Shown here piece after piece: positions 1 through 9,433 of a stretch of 25,795 nucleotides of DNA. Each line of letters starts with the position of its first letter. The stretch's first letter is position 1. The stretch is from Patescibacteria group bacterium UBA3291. GTDB lineage: Bacteria > Patescibacteriota > Gracilibacteria > Absconditabacterales > Absconditicoccaceae. The notes below the pieces were generated by a model, which worked only from the letters and a program-made list of their open reading frames with translations, had not been told where the DNA came from and did no database searches. A program made the position numbers and the translations under genes. The DNA is taken from assembly GCA_002361595.1 (NCBI GenBank), contig DETJ01000009.1, forward strand, positions 153,263-179,057, given 5' to 3'.

Positions 1-12
1 TTTTAGAAATCC

Positions 13-40
13 TTGTTTTTTTGTATTGAATGCGTATCAT
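13..40 (+). promoter_or_regulatory. candidate promoter for gltX
   Basis: TTGTTT at 13-18 and TATCAT at 35-40 are separated by 16 nt. The expected start of transcription near 47 would give a leader of about 28 nt before gltX. The boxes are imperfect, but the 16-nt spacing recurs at many promoters in this window. Confidence 0.4.
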
Positions 41-74
41 TCAAATCAGATTTTTAATTCTTTTTTGAAAATTT

Positions 75-1727
75 ATGGCAACTTGGCATGATGTAGCAGA
101 ATTATTACTTCCAGGAGTAGATTCAGATATTCAGAAATTACTTGATAAATATCCACAGCGTAACTGTGTATGTACACGTATCGCTCCTTCTCCAACTGGA
201 TATTTGCATTTTGGAAGTTTATTCACAGCATTGATAAACTGGAAATATGCAAAGCAAAATAACTGAGTTTTCTTTTTACGTATCGAAGACACTGACCAGA
301 AAAGAGAAGTCGAATGAGCTGCCACATCTTTGGTTCAATCTCTTAAAAAATTCTGAATCGAAATAGATGAATGACCACTTGGAGAAAATGAATCAGATAA
401 ATGAAATTATGGTCCATACATTCAGTCAAAGAGAGCAGATTTTTATAAAGTTTTCATAAAATATTTAATTGAAAAAGGATTGGCTTATCCATGTTGGATG
501 AGTGAAGAAGAACTCAATGAAATTCGTGATCAACAAACGAAGAATAAGCAAATTCCTGGAATTTACGGGGAATTCTCAAAATATCGTAAATTAAATCCAG
601 ATGAAGTAATCGCAAAATTCCACGAAATGTGAGATACATTCTCTGTAATCAGATTCCGTTCTCCTGCAGATTTGACCAAAAAAATCATCTTTTCTGATGA
701 ACTAAGATGAGTAGTTTCTATGATAGACAATTATAACGATATCGTAATTCTCAAGTGAGATGGATTGCCAACATATCATTTAGCACATATCGTGGACGAT
801 ACATTAATGAGGACTTCACTCGTGATGAGATGAGATGAATGGCTTACTTCAGTTCCTCTTCATTTACAATTATTCCAGGCATTTGGATTGACAGCTCCTA
901 GATATTGTCATGTGGCTCCAGTTTCAAAATTGGACGAATGAAAAAAAAGAAAGCTGAGTAAAAGACATGACCCAGAAGCTGATGTAAGAATTTTATTTGA
1001 AAGATGATATTCTGTTCAGTGATTGATAGACTATATTTTGAATTTAGCTAGTTCATCATTTGAGGATCGGAGAAAAGAAAATCAATTAGCTGATATATCA
1101 GAATTTAATTTCGAGCTTCAAAAAATGTGAGTAGCGGCTCCACTTTTCGATGAAGTGAAATTACAATGGATAAATAATCAATATCTTTCAGCTATTTCTA
1201 CTGAGAAATTATTCGATGAAACTTTGGAGCGAGCAGAATGATTTGATAATGAATTTGCTGAGCTTTTGAAATCTAATCCAGACTATTATAGAGCAGCTAT
1301 GAATATCGAACGCCACACAGAAAAAGACCCAAAAAGATTTACAGTCTATCCAGATGTAAAAAATCAGATTCTTTTCTTTGACGATGAGAACTGGGAAAAA
1401 TGAGCAGAAACTAGAAAAAATCTATTAGCAGAAAATGAAAATTTCTCAAAATTACAGGATTTTGTTCGCACATATATCGATGAAGTGAAACTAGAATGAG
1501 TAGACACATTATGACGATTTGAACAGCTCAAAGAAATCTGAAAAAGATTTGGTTATGCAGCCAATAATGCAGAATTTAAGCTGTGATGATATATAGGAAA
1601 GGTTGGAGATTTAGCAATGTTTCTCCGTATCCAATTATGTAATGCTAAACAGACTCCAGACTTATTCTCATTGATGTGTGTAATGGGAAAAGATAGAGTG
1701 GTTGAGAGATTAAGTGAGTATTTATAA
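75..1727 (+). CDS. gltX: glutamyl-tRNA synthetase
   Basis: Class I synthetase that charges tRNA with glutamate in the cytoplasm. With TGA read as Gly the frame gives 550 residues and ends in TAA. The HIGH-type signature is HFGS (residues 45-48), after the typical APSPTGYLHFGS context. LRIEDTD follows, and the KMSKS-type motif is KLSKR (293-297) in the context KRKLSKRHDPEAD. That context and the length resemble the roughly 550-residue GluRS of Clostridia more than the shorter enterobacterial form (family comparison from memory). The C-terminal part is the helical anticodon-binding region. The ATG at 75 is the first in frame after the promoter; there is no Shine-Dalgarno sequence upstream. Whether it also charges tRNA-Gln cannot be judged here. 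Confidence 0.93.
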
Positions 1728-1735
1728 TGTTTTTT

Positions 1736-1972
1736 GTTCCCCTTTTTGAAAGGGGATACGGCGAAGCCGAGGGGATTTAAGTGTTATGTGTAAAAATCCT
1801 CCGTCTTCAACTTCGTTGAAGCCACCTCCTTTCAATAAAGGAGGACATTTTTTTATTTGGTTTACAAACCCTCAGTCTCACTCCGTTCGACAGCTCCCCT
1901 CACAGGGAGCAAAACTTTTAATTTTGATTTTCTCCCCTGTTAGGGGGAGGTGGCTGAAAGCCGGAGGGGGTT
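1736..1972. repeat. cluster of four two-hairpin palindromic repeat units
   Basis: The gltX-pheS gap is filled by four related GC-rich units in order +, -, -, +. Each has a main stem (1739-1755, 1825-1844, 1893-1910, 1932-1949), and three have a clear second small stem (1759-1769, 1805-1821, 1952-1962) with a GAA or TTC loop. A run such as GGGGATTT or GGAGGGGGTT then follows. The main stems differ in sequence but remain fully paired, for example CTCCCC/GGGGAG and CCTCCTTT/AAAGGAGG. The region is much more GC-rich than its surroundings. The overall look is that of REP/MITE-type elements common in bacterial intergenic DNA. An open frame crossing it (1786-2004) reads the repeats and is not a gene. 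Confidence 0.8.
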
Positions 1973-1992
1973 GTCTAAAAAATATTTTTCCA

Positions 1993-2020
1993 TTGAAAAA
2001 GTGAAACATAATACTAAAAT
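1993..2020 (+). promoter_or_regulatory. candidate promoter for pheS
   Basis: TTGAAA (1993-1998), 16-nt spacer, TAAAAT (2015-2020). It lies just downstream of the repeat cluster, so pheS probably has its own promoter rather than depending on gltX. Confidence 0.5.
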
Positions 2021-2041
2021 TAAAGTTAGATTTATTATTTC

Positions 2042-3076
2042 ATGTGAAAAATAATGTTGGATCAAAATGTGATTCTATGAGAATTAGACCAAGTAAAAAC
2101 TGCTGAAGCTTTGGAAGAACGATTCCAAAAATATTTAGGTAAAAAATGATTATTGCCTGCTGAATTTAAAGTTATGGGATCATTGTCTCCTGAAGAAAAA
2201 AGAGAAAAATGACAACAGCTTTCTGCTCTCAAAACAGCTTTGGAATCTGCTTATGAAAAAAAGAATTCTGAAATGTCATCAGCTGCTATCAACGAAATGC
2301 TAGAAAAAGATTTGATAGATATTTCATTGCCAGGAGCTAAATTAGATCAATGATATTATAATTTACTCGCAAAAACTAGAAGAGAAGTAGAAGACATCGC
2401 TCAATCTCTTGGATTTATAGTAGATAATTCTACTGACATAGTTACTAAGTTTGAGAACTTTGAATCAGTGAATATTCCTATTACACACCCTGCGACTGAG
2501 ATGCACGATACGATTTATGTGGACAAGAAAGACCATAGATGAGAACCTTTCGTTTTGAGAACTCATACTTCGTCTGGTCAAAATTTCTTGATTAGAAAGT
2601 ATGGACTTCCAATGAAGGCTGTAATTCCATGAAGATGTTATCGTTTTGACGAAATGGATGCTACTCATGATACAATGTTCTATCAATTGGAATGACTCTA
2701 TGTAGATAAAGGTCTTTCTATCGCAAACTTCAAAAGTATCATAACTACATTTCTTTCAGCTATACTTAAAAAAGATGTAGAAATCAGAATGAGACCAGCA
2801 TTTTTCCCATTTGTGGAACCAGGATTTGAAATTGATGCTAGATATGATATAGTGGATCCAAAAACAGGAGAAAAAACAAAGTCTAAATGGCTTGAAATTT
2901 TGGGAGCAGGAATGGTTCATGAAAATGTATTGAAAGCTGCATGAGTAGATGTCAGCGAATGATGGACTGGATTTGCTTTCTGAATGTGAATTAATAGAAT
3001 AGCTGCGATGAAATATGGAATTAGAGATATCAGATATTTCACGAACGGAGATCTCAGATTTGTAAAAAGTTTCTAA
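2042..3076 (+). CDS. pheS: phenylalanyl-tRNA synthetase alpha subunit
   Basis: Catalytic subunit of the heterotetrameric class II PheRS, which charges tRNA-Phe. The frame gives 344 residues with TGA as Gly and ends in TAA. The N-terminal 80 or so residues form the predicted coiled-coil arm. Class II motif 2 appears as GRCYRFDEMDATHDTMF followed by YQLEGLY, and motif 3 as GWTGFAFGMGINRIAAMKYGI in part; THTSSGQ matches the Phe-binding region. The ATG at 2042 is used; the ATG at 2054 in the same frame is an alternative that would shorten the protein by four residues, and neither has a Shine-Dalgarno sequence. The partner gene pheT, often directly downstream in other bacteria, is absent here: lemA with its own promoter follows. 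Confidence 0.93.
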
Positions 3077-3080
3077 TTAT

Positions 3081-3109
3081 TTGCAAAATAGATTTATTTT
3101 GTGTATAAT
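3081..3109 (+). promoter_or_regulatory. promoter for lemA
   Basis: TTGCAA (3081-3086), 17-nt spacer, perfect TATAAT (3104-3109). It starts 4 nt after the pheS stop and predicts a leader of about 25 nt before lemA. Confidence 0.65.
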
Positions 3110-3140
3110 TAACCCAGTTTTATTCCATAACTTATAAAAA

Positions 3141-3686
3141 ATGACTCTTATTTTAGTTCTTATAGCAATCGTTGTATTTGGTTTCATTTACTATATTAGC
3201 TTAAACAACAAGATTGTGAGTTTAGAAGAAACTGTAGAAAACGCATGGTCTGATATTGATGTCCAGCTTAGAATGAGATTTGATTTGGTTGATAATCTAG
3301 TAGAAACTGTAAAGTGATATGCTAAACATGAAAAAGATACATTCAAAGAAGTAGTGGAGGCTAGAAATAAGTTTGCTAGTGCAACAGATGTAAAGTCAAA
3401 AGCTGAAGCTGACAATATGCTTAGTGCTTCATTGAAATCTTTATTCGCACTCTCTGAAGCATACCCAGAATTAAAAGCTAATGAGAATTTCCTTAGTTTA
3501 CAATCAGAATTATCTGATATTGAAAATAAGATTGCATCTGCTAGAAGGTATTTCAATGCTGCGACAAGAGAATATAATACATTAATTAAACAATTCCCTG
3601 CAAATGTACTATTTAGTAAGCAACCAAGAGATTATTTTGAAGGACTTGAAGAAGCAAAAAAAGCTCCAAAAGTTAAATTCAATTAA
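3141..3686 (+). CDS. lemA: LemA family protein
   Basis: A 181-residue protein with one N-terminal hydrophobic segment (about residues 2-19), then a helical domain outside or along the membrane. The family hallmarks are present: NKIVSLEETVENAWSDIDVQLRMRFDLVDNLVETV near the start (key residues N, W, DVQL, R, LV-NL-V) and the C-terminal ARRYFNAATREYNTLIKQFP stretch ending near FSKQPRDYFE. LemA proteins are widespread, and their biochemical role is not settled. Only one codon is TGA (VKGYAKHE). The gene has its own promoter at 3081-3109 and a strong terminator after it, so it is probably monocistronic. Confidence 0.9.
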
Positions 3687-3707
3687 TAAGAAATTAAGTA
3701 TAAACAT

Positions 3708-3740
3708 AAATCCGGTTAGTATCATACTATCCGGATTTTT
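3708..3740 (+). terminator. intrinsic terminator after lemA
   Basis: AAATCCGG pairs with CCGGATTT, with further pairing of the inner TTAGTA/TACTAT, and the stem runs into a T-tract. It lies 21 nt after the lemA stop. Confidence 0.85.
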
Positions 3741-3743
3741 ATC

Positions 3744-3771
3744 TTGAAATTTTTATTTGTTATATTATAAT
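3744..3771 (+). promoter_or_regulatory. promoter for the MBL-like gene
   Basis: TTGAAA (3744-3749), 16-nt spacer, TATAAT (3766-3771). It follows the lemA terminator immediately and predicts a leader of about 27 nt. Confidence 0.6.
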
Positions 3772-3804
3772 TTAATCATACGTTTTATGTGCTAATAATT
3801 AGTA

Positions 3805-4260
3805 ATGGCAATTGATATCAAAAAGACAGAAAACTGAATTTTAATCGAGAATAAATTTTTATTCAACCCAACAGAAATAGAAATTTGAATTATAAATCTT
3901 CTTCCTACAATCTGAGAAGAAATGGCTTATGATAGATGAAATCTCCTTTCAATCGATTTCCCTGGAGAATATGATATTGGATGAGCTTTCATCAAAGTTT
4001 ATGCATGAAACTGAGATAAACTAAATTTTTTGGTAACACATGAATGAATTACATTCGCAATAATTCAGTCTCCTGAAGTATTGGAATTAGATGAAGTGTG
4101 TGATATGAGTACATGGATATTCCCAGATGAATTAGTATCCAAGAAATTAGATCAATTAGAGATGGAATGAGATAGAATCAATCTATCTAAATTAGATGAA
4201 ATGTCATTTGAAGATGCTACCAAAGACACACAACAAGAAATCGAAGTAAATATTGAATAA
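3805..4260 (+). CDS. degenerate metallo-beta-lactamase-fold (UlaG-like) protein
   Basis: A 151-residue protein with 11 or so TGA-coded glycines. The clearest signature is SIDFPGEYDIGGAFIKVY (about residues 50-67), which matches the PGEYE-x-x-G strand of the UlaG-like branch of the metallo-beta-lactamase superfamily. The later LDEVCDMSTWIFPDE stretch aligns in position with the strand after the second metal site in those proteins. The histidine and aspartate metal motif (HxHxDH) that should precede the PGEY strand is absent, and the protein is shorter than the usual 200-plus residues. It therefore looks like a non-catalytic remnant or a binding protein. The C-terminal 30 residues are acidic. 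It is monocistronic, between its own promoter and terminator. The family call rests on a short motif. Confidence 0.5.
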
Positions 4261-4276
4261 TTTTAGCCAAATTTAT

Positions 4277-4302
4277 AAAAAGTTCACAAATGTGAACTTT
4301 TT
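4277..4302 (+). terminator. intrinsic terminator
   Basis: GTTCAC/GTGAAC stem with an AAAT loop, flanked by A5 and T5 so that it could work in both directions. It lies 17 nt after the MBL-like gene. Confidence 0.8.
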
Positions 4303-4320
4303 ATTTTATCAAAACTTTCC

Positions 4321-4348
4321 TTGATTTTTAGACAATTTATCATACACT
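4321..4348 (+). promoter_or_regulatory. candidate promoter for the lipoprotein gene
   Basis: TTGATT (4321-4326), 16-nt spacer, TACACT (4343-4348). A weak AT-only hairpin followed by T7 (4356-4378) lies between it and the start codon and could act as a leaky early terminator. Confidence 0.4.
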
Positions 4349-4393
4349 ACTTTTCAATGAAAAATTTCATTTTTTTACTTTTTTTATACACAA

Positions 4394-5743
4394 ATGAAAA
4401 AATCAATTTTCCTTCTAGGACTTTTGACTATTGCTGGGATATCTCTCACAGCATGTGGATCAAAAAGTTATGAGATGTCCTTCGAAGACGCTGTTGAAGT
4501 TGTAAACCACTGAGCTCTACAAGAAGCTTTATCTGGTAATGATATCACTCAACAAACATTTGATATTTCGACAGACATCGAAAATGAGTGAACAAAAATA
4601 GTAGCTAGTGTAAAATCTGACAATAAACAAGATGCTAAAGACAACCTTCTAGACTCTTCTACAAATTTTGATGTAACTATTAGTAGTGAAGGAAGCGACT
4701 TAAAAATCAATTGAAATTTAGCAGTTAAAATGGTTGAAAATATCATATATCTAAATCTTGAAAAATTAGACTTTGCTTGAAGTGAAGATGCATCATTAAT
4801 CGCTCAAATGGCTGAATGATTTAAAAATCAATGGTTCTCTCTTCCAATGAACGAATTTGCACAAATGCCTGAGTGATTATCTAATGCAAATGAATTGAAT
4901 AAATTAAGCCTTAGTACTAAAGAATTATTTATAAATGAATGATTAACTAAATATGAATGAAGTTTTGAGCAATTCAAATGATATAACGCTCGAAAATTCT
5001 CAATAAACAATAATAAATTCCAAGAAATTATCAAAGATTACTACGCTTCTTTGAACGTATGAAATAATACCGAGGAAGATACAGAAATCCCTCAATTAAA
5101 TATTAGTAACGTTGAATGATATTTAGTTATTACATGAAAAGATAAAGTTACAGTTGTTATAGATTCTATGGATTTAAGTGATGAACAAACAACAATTAAT
5201 GCTAATTGATTTGCTGGAGAGGATTATGTTTTAAATTTACTTAGCGAATGAACTGAAATTATAACATTGTCTGCTGAGAAAAAGAATTCTCACTATAACA
5301 TTTCACTAAATATGTGAGAATTATTATCACTCCAATGAACAATCACTCCAAAAGTATCAAAATCTTCTATTAATATTAAATTTGATGCAAAAATAACAGC
5401 AAAATCTCAAACTGAATGAGAATCTGATACAGTTATTCCACTAAAAGGTAGCCGAAATTATGAACCTATCTCTAAATTTACAGTTACTGCACCATCTGAG
5501 GCACAAGATTTATCTGAAATGATAGCAGGCTATCTATGAACAATGGTTGGATGAGAATGAGTTGAAGATTATTCTAATGAAAACAATACAGACTATGAAT
5601 TAGATGGCGACTATAGCATTAAAGATACTAATATTGATTTTACTGGAGAAAATATTGAAAGCTCAGATGTTGAAGCAAATGAAGAAACTATTGAGCTTAC
5701 TGCAGAACCTATTGCTGCAGAATCTGAAACTGTTGCTGAATAA
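4394..5743 (+). CDS. large lipoprotein of unknown function
   Basis: A 449-residue protein with a lipoprotein signal peptide: MKK, a hydrophobic core, then the lipobox LTAC with the acceptor Cys at residue 21. The mature part is rich in Asn, Ser, Glu and alternating hydrophobic strands (for example SDLKINGNLAVKMVENIIYLNLEKLDF), which suggests a beta-rich extracytoplasmic domain. This pattern recalls lipoproteins of the LolA/LppX-like type, but I cannot assign a family. The last 60 residues are strongly acidic and low in complexity. Many glycines are TGA-coded. It stands alone between its own promoter and a strong terminator. It would be anchored in the outer leaflet of the cytoplasmic membrane. 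Confidence 0.8.
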
Positions 5744-5765
5744 TTATTACAACAAACAAATTATT

Positions 5766-5792
5766 GGCCTATCACTTGATAGGCCTTTTTTT
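5766..5792 (+). terminator. intrinsic terminator
   Basis: GGCCTATC/GATAGGCC stem with an ACTT loop and T7. It lies 22 nt after the lipoprotein gene. Confidence 0.9.
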
Positions 5793-5874
5793 ATAATAAA
5801 TCTTCTTGCAAAGAAACTAAATATTACTAATCTAAAATCGTGATAATACTGCATTTATATATTTTTGATGTATT

Positions 5875-6279
5875 TTGATTAAACATAAATTTCGTCTAAG
5901 AACCAAAGATGTCCGCTATTTAACCAAAAAAAGACAGTATTGTGTGAAAGGAATTTTTGGATTCTGGTGGATAAAACAGTATCCAAATAGACAATTCAAT
6001 CAAATTTCATGCCATATAGGTGTAAAATTAAGTAAAAATGCTACCACAAGGAACCAACTTAGAAGAGTTATAATGAACTACATAAGAGATAATAATTTAG
6101 AGATAAATTCAATTAACTGAGAATTTTACAAAATATTTATAAATTTAGATAAGAATAAACTACCAGAACTAACTAAATATATACAAGAACACAAAAAATC
6201 TGAATGGAATACTTATTTTCAAAAAGAGTTTGAATCATCTTTTACTTCATTTAATTCATATCTATGTGGGAAGAACTAA
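5875..6279 (+). CDS. rnpA: ribonuclease P protein component
   Basis: Protein subunit of RNase P, which matures the 5' ends of tRNAs. The 134-residue product has the basic N-terminal strand region (HKFRLRTKDVRYL), the central HIGVKLSKNATTRNQLRR stretch that corresponds to the family RNR motif, and the helix following it. It ends with an extension of about 45 residues beyond the core, so it is somewhat longer than usual. No ATG is available in this frame upstream of the conserved region; TTG at 5875 is the most reasonable start. The usual neighbours rpmH and yidC are absent. Its last 16 nt overlap the next gene, which points to translational coupling. Confidence 0.8.
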
Positions 6280-7616
6280 AACAAAAACGAGAAGAGAAAA
6301 AGCAAAACATGCAAGAAAATTTCCATACATGGAAAGAAGACATTAAAGAGAGATATGGAAAACGTTTTCCTAAGCCTAAGCTAGACAAACCTACTACTAA
6401 TCTCAGTGAAGCAAATCAAGACGATATCTCTAACCAATCAACCAAAACGACAAAAATAATTCTAAAGTTTTGGCTGATATGATTAGCTACTGTCATTTTA
6501 TGATATATGATGTATATTTCATTATCATATATATACATGGTAATCGCCGCATTCATCATATCATTAGCATTGGAATGATGTATTATATTTTGGCAAAGAA
6601 TTACAAGAAGCAGATGATTCTGAATCTTAATAACTTATGTTATAGCTACTTTTTTCATCTTAGCTGGATTTATCATATTAATTCCATTCTTTTTCAACCG
6701 ATGAAACCAACTCTTACAATCATTAATGTCATGACTTATAAATTTTCAAACAGCACTAGCTCAATTATGAGTACAATGATACATCGAAGAAGTAAATTGG
6801 ATACCTTCATTTGTAAAAGAAGAACTAATTCAATGGATTCAAAATTCTAATTCTGACACTATATTAACAGCTATTTCTGATAATATTTGAAGTATTATGT
6901 CCACTTCAAGCGATTATGTAAAACTTATAGCATGACAAGCATTAATATTCTTTTGAAATATATTCTCTATCTTGGTAAATTTTGCTATTGTACTGACTCT
7001 TTGTATATTTTTCTCTATCGCTCATTACGACATAAAATACGGTCTAAAGTATATTTTCCGCCATTATAATAATGTATTACCAAGAATAGATCTAGCATAT
7101 TCTGGGATTACAACTCGATTAAAAAGTCAACTTTTCCTATGCTTTTTTATCTGAATCATGTCTTATCTTTGATTATGGATATTAGAATTATTTGGAATAA
7201 GCATCCCTCAGAAATGAACTCTCGCCATATTAGCAGGATTGTTTGAAATAGTTCCATATCTTGGCCCATTTTTATGATGACTTCCTGCTGCAATATCTGG
7301 ACTCATATTCTCATGATGATGGGGATTCCTTGCTGTTTGTATACTATATTTACTGATTCAGCAATCAGAAGAAAAGCTATTAGTACCTGTTCTAATGTGA
7401 AAAACTTTATGAGTTAGCCCATTACTTGTATTCATATGTATGATACTATGTGGAACTATAATGTGATTCTTCTGAGTTTTATTAGCTGTACCAATGGCTG
7501 TAATCGTTTCTCTTGCTTTTCATGTACCACAAGCAGAGGAACTAGAAAAAAGAGTTAAAAAAGCAGAAAAAGATTCTTCTTTCAAAAAAAGGAAAATTTC
7601 AATAAGAAAGAAATAA
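6264..7616 (+). CDS. AI-2E family (PerM-like) membrane transporter
   Basis: A 450-residue polytopic membrane protein. A charged cytoplasmic N-terminus (about 70 residues, Lys/Glu-rich) precedes paired transmembrane segments. A central soluble stretch with SDNIGSIMSTSSDYVKLIAG follows, and then the C-terminal membrane bundle. The family signature is clear near residues 330-430: GLFEIVPYLGPFLGGLPAAI, then QQSEEKLLVPVLMGKTLGVSPLLV and a GFFGVLLAVP motif. Members of this family include exporters of AI-2 and other small molecules and some Na+/H+ antiporters; the substrate here cannot be deduced. Dense use of TGA for Gly fragments the gene under the standard code. It starts inside rnpA and ends 22 nt before the murF-like gene. 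Confidence 0.88.
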
Positions 7617-7638
7617 TTTTAATGAAAATATTTGAATT

Positions 7639-9000
7639 ATGAAAAAAAAGTTACTTCATTACTGTTACACATTTCTAGTGAAATGTGCTCACCATTATAT
7701 TAAACGCCATAAACCAACCGTAATCTGAATAAATTGAAGCGTATGAAAAACTTCATGTCGCATGATTATTTTTCAAACTTTACAAAAATTTTTCCCTAAT
7801 AAAAAGATATCTACATCTCCCAAGAATTTTAATGGAGAATTCTGACTTTCTTTAAGCGTTTTTGAAATTACCTCACGGTCTCCATCAATTCGAAATATGA
7901 TGAACATTTGCTGGAAAGCGTTATTCACATCTCTATTTTGAAAAAAGCATTACGATGCAATCGTACTAGAATATGGAATAGATAATCCTGGAGAAATGGA
8001 TTTTATACTTAAAGTTGCCCATCCTGATATTTGAGTTTTCACAGCCATTGATGCGGTTCACAGTGAACAATTCTGAAATCCTCAAAAAATCGCTAGTGAA
8101 GAAATCAAGATGGCATTGAATACAAAGTCACTCGTTTTCTTGAATGCAAATGATGAATATGCACAACAATTAGCTCCTAAAATTAAGGTAGACAAATTGA
8201 TGTACAAAACATTCGACACAGATAATATAGAAGCTGATATACATTTTGAATCTCACTCATTCAAAAAATGAAAAGAAAATGCCGATTTAAAATCACACTT
8301 TAATTTACATATTAAAGAGCAAGAATACAAAATTGAGACTAACCTATTTGGGAAAATGAATTATGGATATATCGGAGTAGCTATTTGAATCGCAGAAACT
8401 TTAGCATATTGGCGAAAAGTTGACTTACATTTGAAAAATAAAGATAAACTTGAATTAATGTATAAACTACAACCTGGAAGATTATCAGTTTTTGACTGAA
8501 AACATAATACTTTGATAATAGATTCTACATATAATGCATCACCATTAAGTGTAAGAAAAACTATCGACACAGTCTATACTATCAGAAACAATTGTTTTCC
8601 AAAAAGTGAAATTTGGCTTATACTTTGAGACATGAGAGAACTTTGAGATTTAACTGAATCGGAACATCGCAAACTTGCTGGATATGTTTCTCAATCAGGA
8701 GATCAGCTTTTTCTTTTGGGTAAGTCTATGAATGATTATTTAGCAGACGAACTAGAAAAAATTTGAGCTACAAATAATTTAACAGTTTGTAAAACTCTAA
8801 AAAATCTGAACAAAACAGTTGAAGATAAATTAAAGGAAAGAAAAGATAAAAATCCTGTTATTCTAGTTTTCAAATGAAGCCAGAATACTATCTTCCTTGA
8901 AGAAGCTGTAAAACATTTCTTAAAAAATAAACAAGATGAAGAGTTATTAACTAGACAATCAGAATTTCGAATGAAGAAAAAAAGCGAATTTTTAAAGTAA
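7639..9000 (+). CDS. murF: MurF-like Mur ligase (UDP-MurNAc-tripeptide:D-Ala-D-Ala ligase)
   Basis: ATP-dependent ligase of peptidoglycan precursor synthesis. The 453 residues contain the Mur P-loop GSVGKT (33-38), the central DAIVLEYGIDNPGEMD motif typical of MurF, IDSTYNASPLSVRKTID and ILGDMRELGDLTESEH, both of the central to C-terminal MurF type. The P-loop lies only 32 residues from the start, so the usual N-terminal UDP-substrate-binding domain of roughly 80-100 residues is missing or replaced by a short hydrophobic/basic helix (LLHYCYTFLVKCAHHYIKRH). The ATG at 7639 is the only reasonable start; an ATG at 7622 is in another frame and meets a TAG. It is probably the last gene of the rnpA-perM-murF operon, ending at the terminator at 9001. 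Confidence 0.85.
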
Positions 9001-9030
9001 AAAACAGTCCTAGAAAACTAGGACCGTTTT
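9001..9030. terminator. bidirectional terminator
   Basis: GTCCTAG/CTAGGAC stem with an AAAA loop, flanked by AAAAC and GTTTT, so that a T-tract follows it on both strands. It ends the murF transcript and also the minus-strand gene at 9018-9272, whose TAG stop lies inside the stem. Confidence 0.85.
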
Positions 9031-9272
9031 AAAATTTCTTGAACTCTTTTCCGAAACCTTTTATGCCAATCTGCATACAAAGATTCGCCTTCTAAAGCTT
9101 TAGTAAGTCTGTCTATTAAATGTTTCAATAATTCAGGACTACTACTTTGTATAGATCCAGTTCTGTATCCATTTAAAAGAGACTCCATTACTTCCACTGT
9201 AGGATTTGGTCCTAATTTATTGTAAAGAACCAAATCTACCATAATTTTTGCAGAAACTTCCGTGCTTGTCAT
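9018..9272 (-). CDS. hypothetical protein (84 aa)
   Basis: A small helical-looking protein without TGA codons. It starts MTSTEVSAK and ends with a basic helix (WHKRFRKRVQEILKRS). I recognise no family. Support for a real gene comes from its full open frame, a candidate promoter at 9306-9333 and the terminator that coincides with its stop codon. There is no signal peptide or membrane segment. It faces murF tail to tail. Confidence 0.6.
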   Translation of the reverse strand: MTSTEVSAKIMVDLVLYNKLGPNPTVEVMESLLNGYRTGSIQSSSPELLKHLIDRLTKALEGESLYADWHKRFRKRVQEILKRS

Positions 9273-9305
9273 ATTTTTCGTCTTTTATTTATGTTTACTA
9301 ATTGC

Positions 9306-9333
9306 ATTCTATATAAAGATAAAAGAAAATCAA
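9306..9333 (-). promoter_or_regulatory. candidate promoter for the 84-aa gene
   Basis: On the minus strand TTGATT (9333-9328), 16-nt spacer, TAGAAT (9311-9306). The leader would be about 26 nt. Confidence 0.45.
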
Positions 9334-9405
9334 CAACCAAAATTTTAAAAAACCATACACAAATAACCAATTAAGAACTATGAAATTAAAAAAGTCTTCA
9401 AAAAA

Positions 9406-9433
9406 TTGACAAATTAAAAAAAAGATATATAAT
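9406..9433 (+). promoter_or_regulatory. strong promoter for the SLH protein gene
   Basis: Perfect TTGACA (9406-9411), 16-nt spacer, perfect TATAAT (9428-9433). It is one of the two consensus promoters in the window, and the upstream DNA has A-tracts. The predicted start near 9440 gives an unusually long leader of about 180 nt. Confidence 0.8.

Noticed and set aside
75..1727. Apparent pseudogenes and frameshifts caused by internal TGA in almost all genes
   Set aside because: All fragments are in the same frame, the TGA codons fall on conserved glycines, and lengths match the families once TGA is read as Gly.
1736..1972. CRISPR array
   Set aside because: The repeats are inverted as well as direct, diverged, and lack constant spacers.
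1786..2004. 72-codon open frame in the gltX-pheS gap
   Set aside because: It runs through the palindromic repeats, its product is low-complexity Pro/Ser sequence made by the repeats, and it has no start signals.
6470..7154. Open frames inside the AI-2E family gene region
   Set aside because: They are frame shadows; the membrane-protein frame from 6264 is continuous with TGA as Gly and carries the family motifs.
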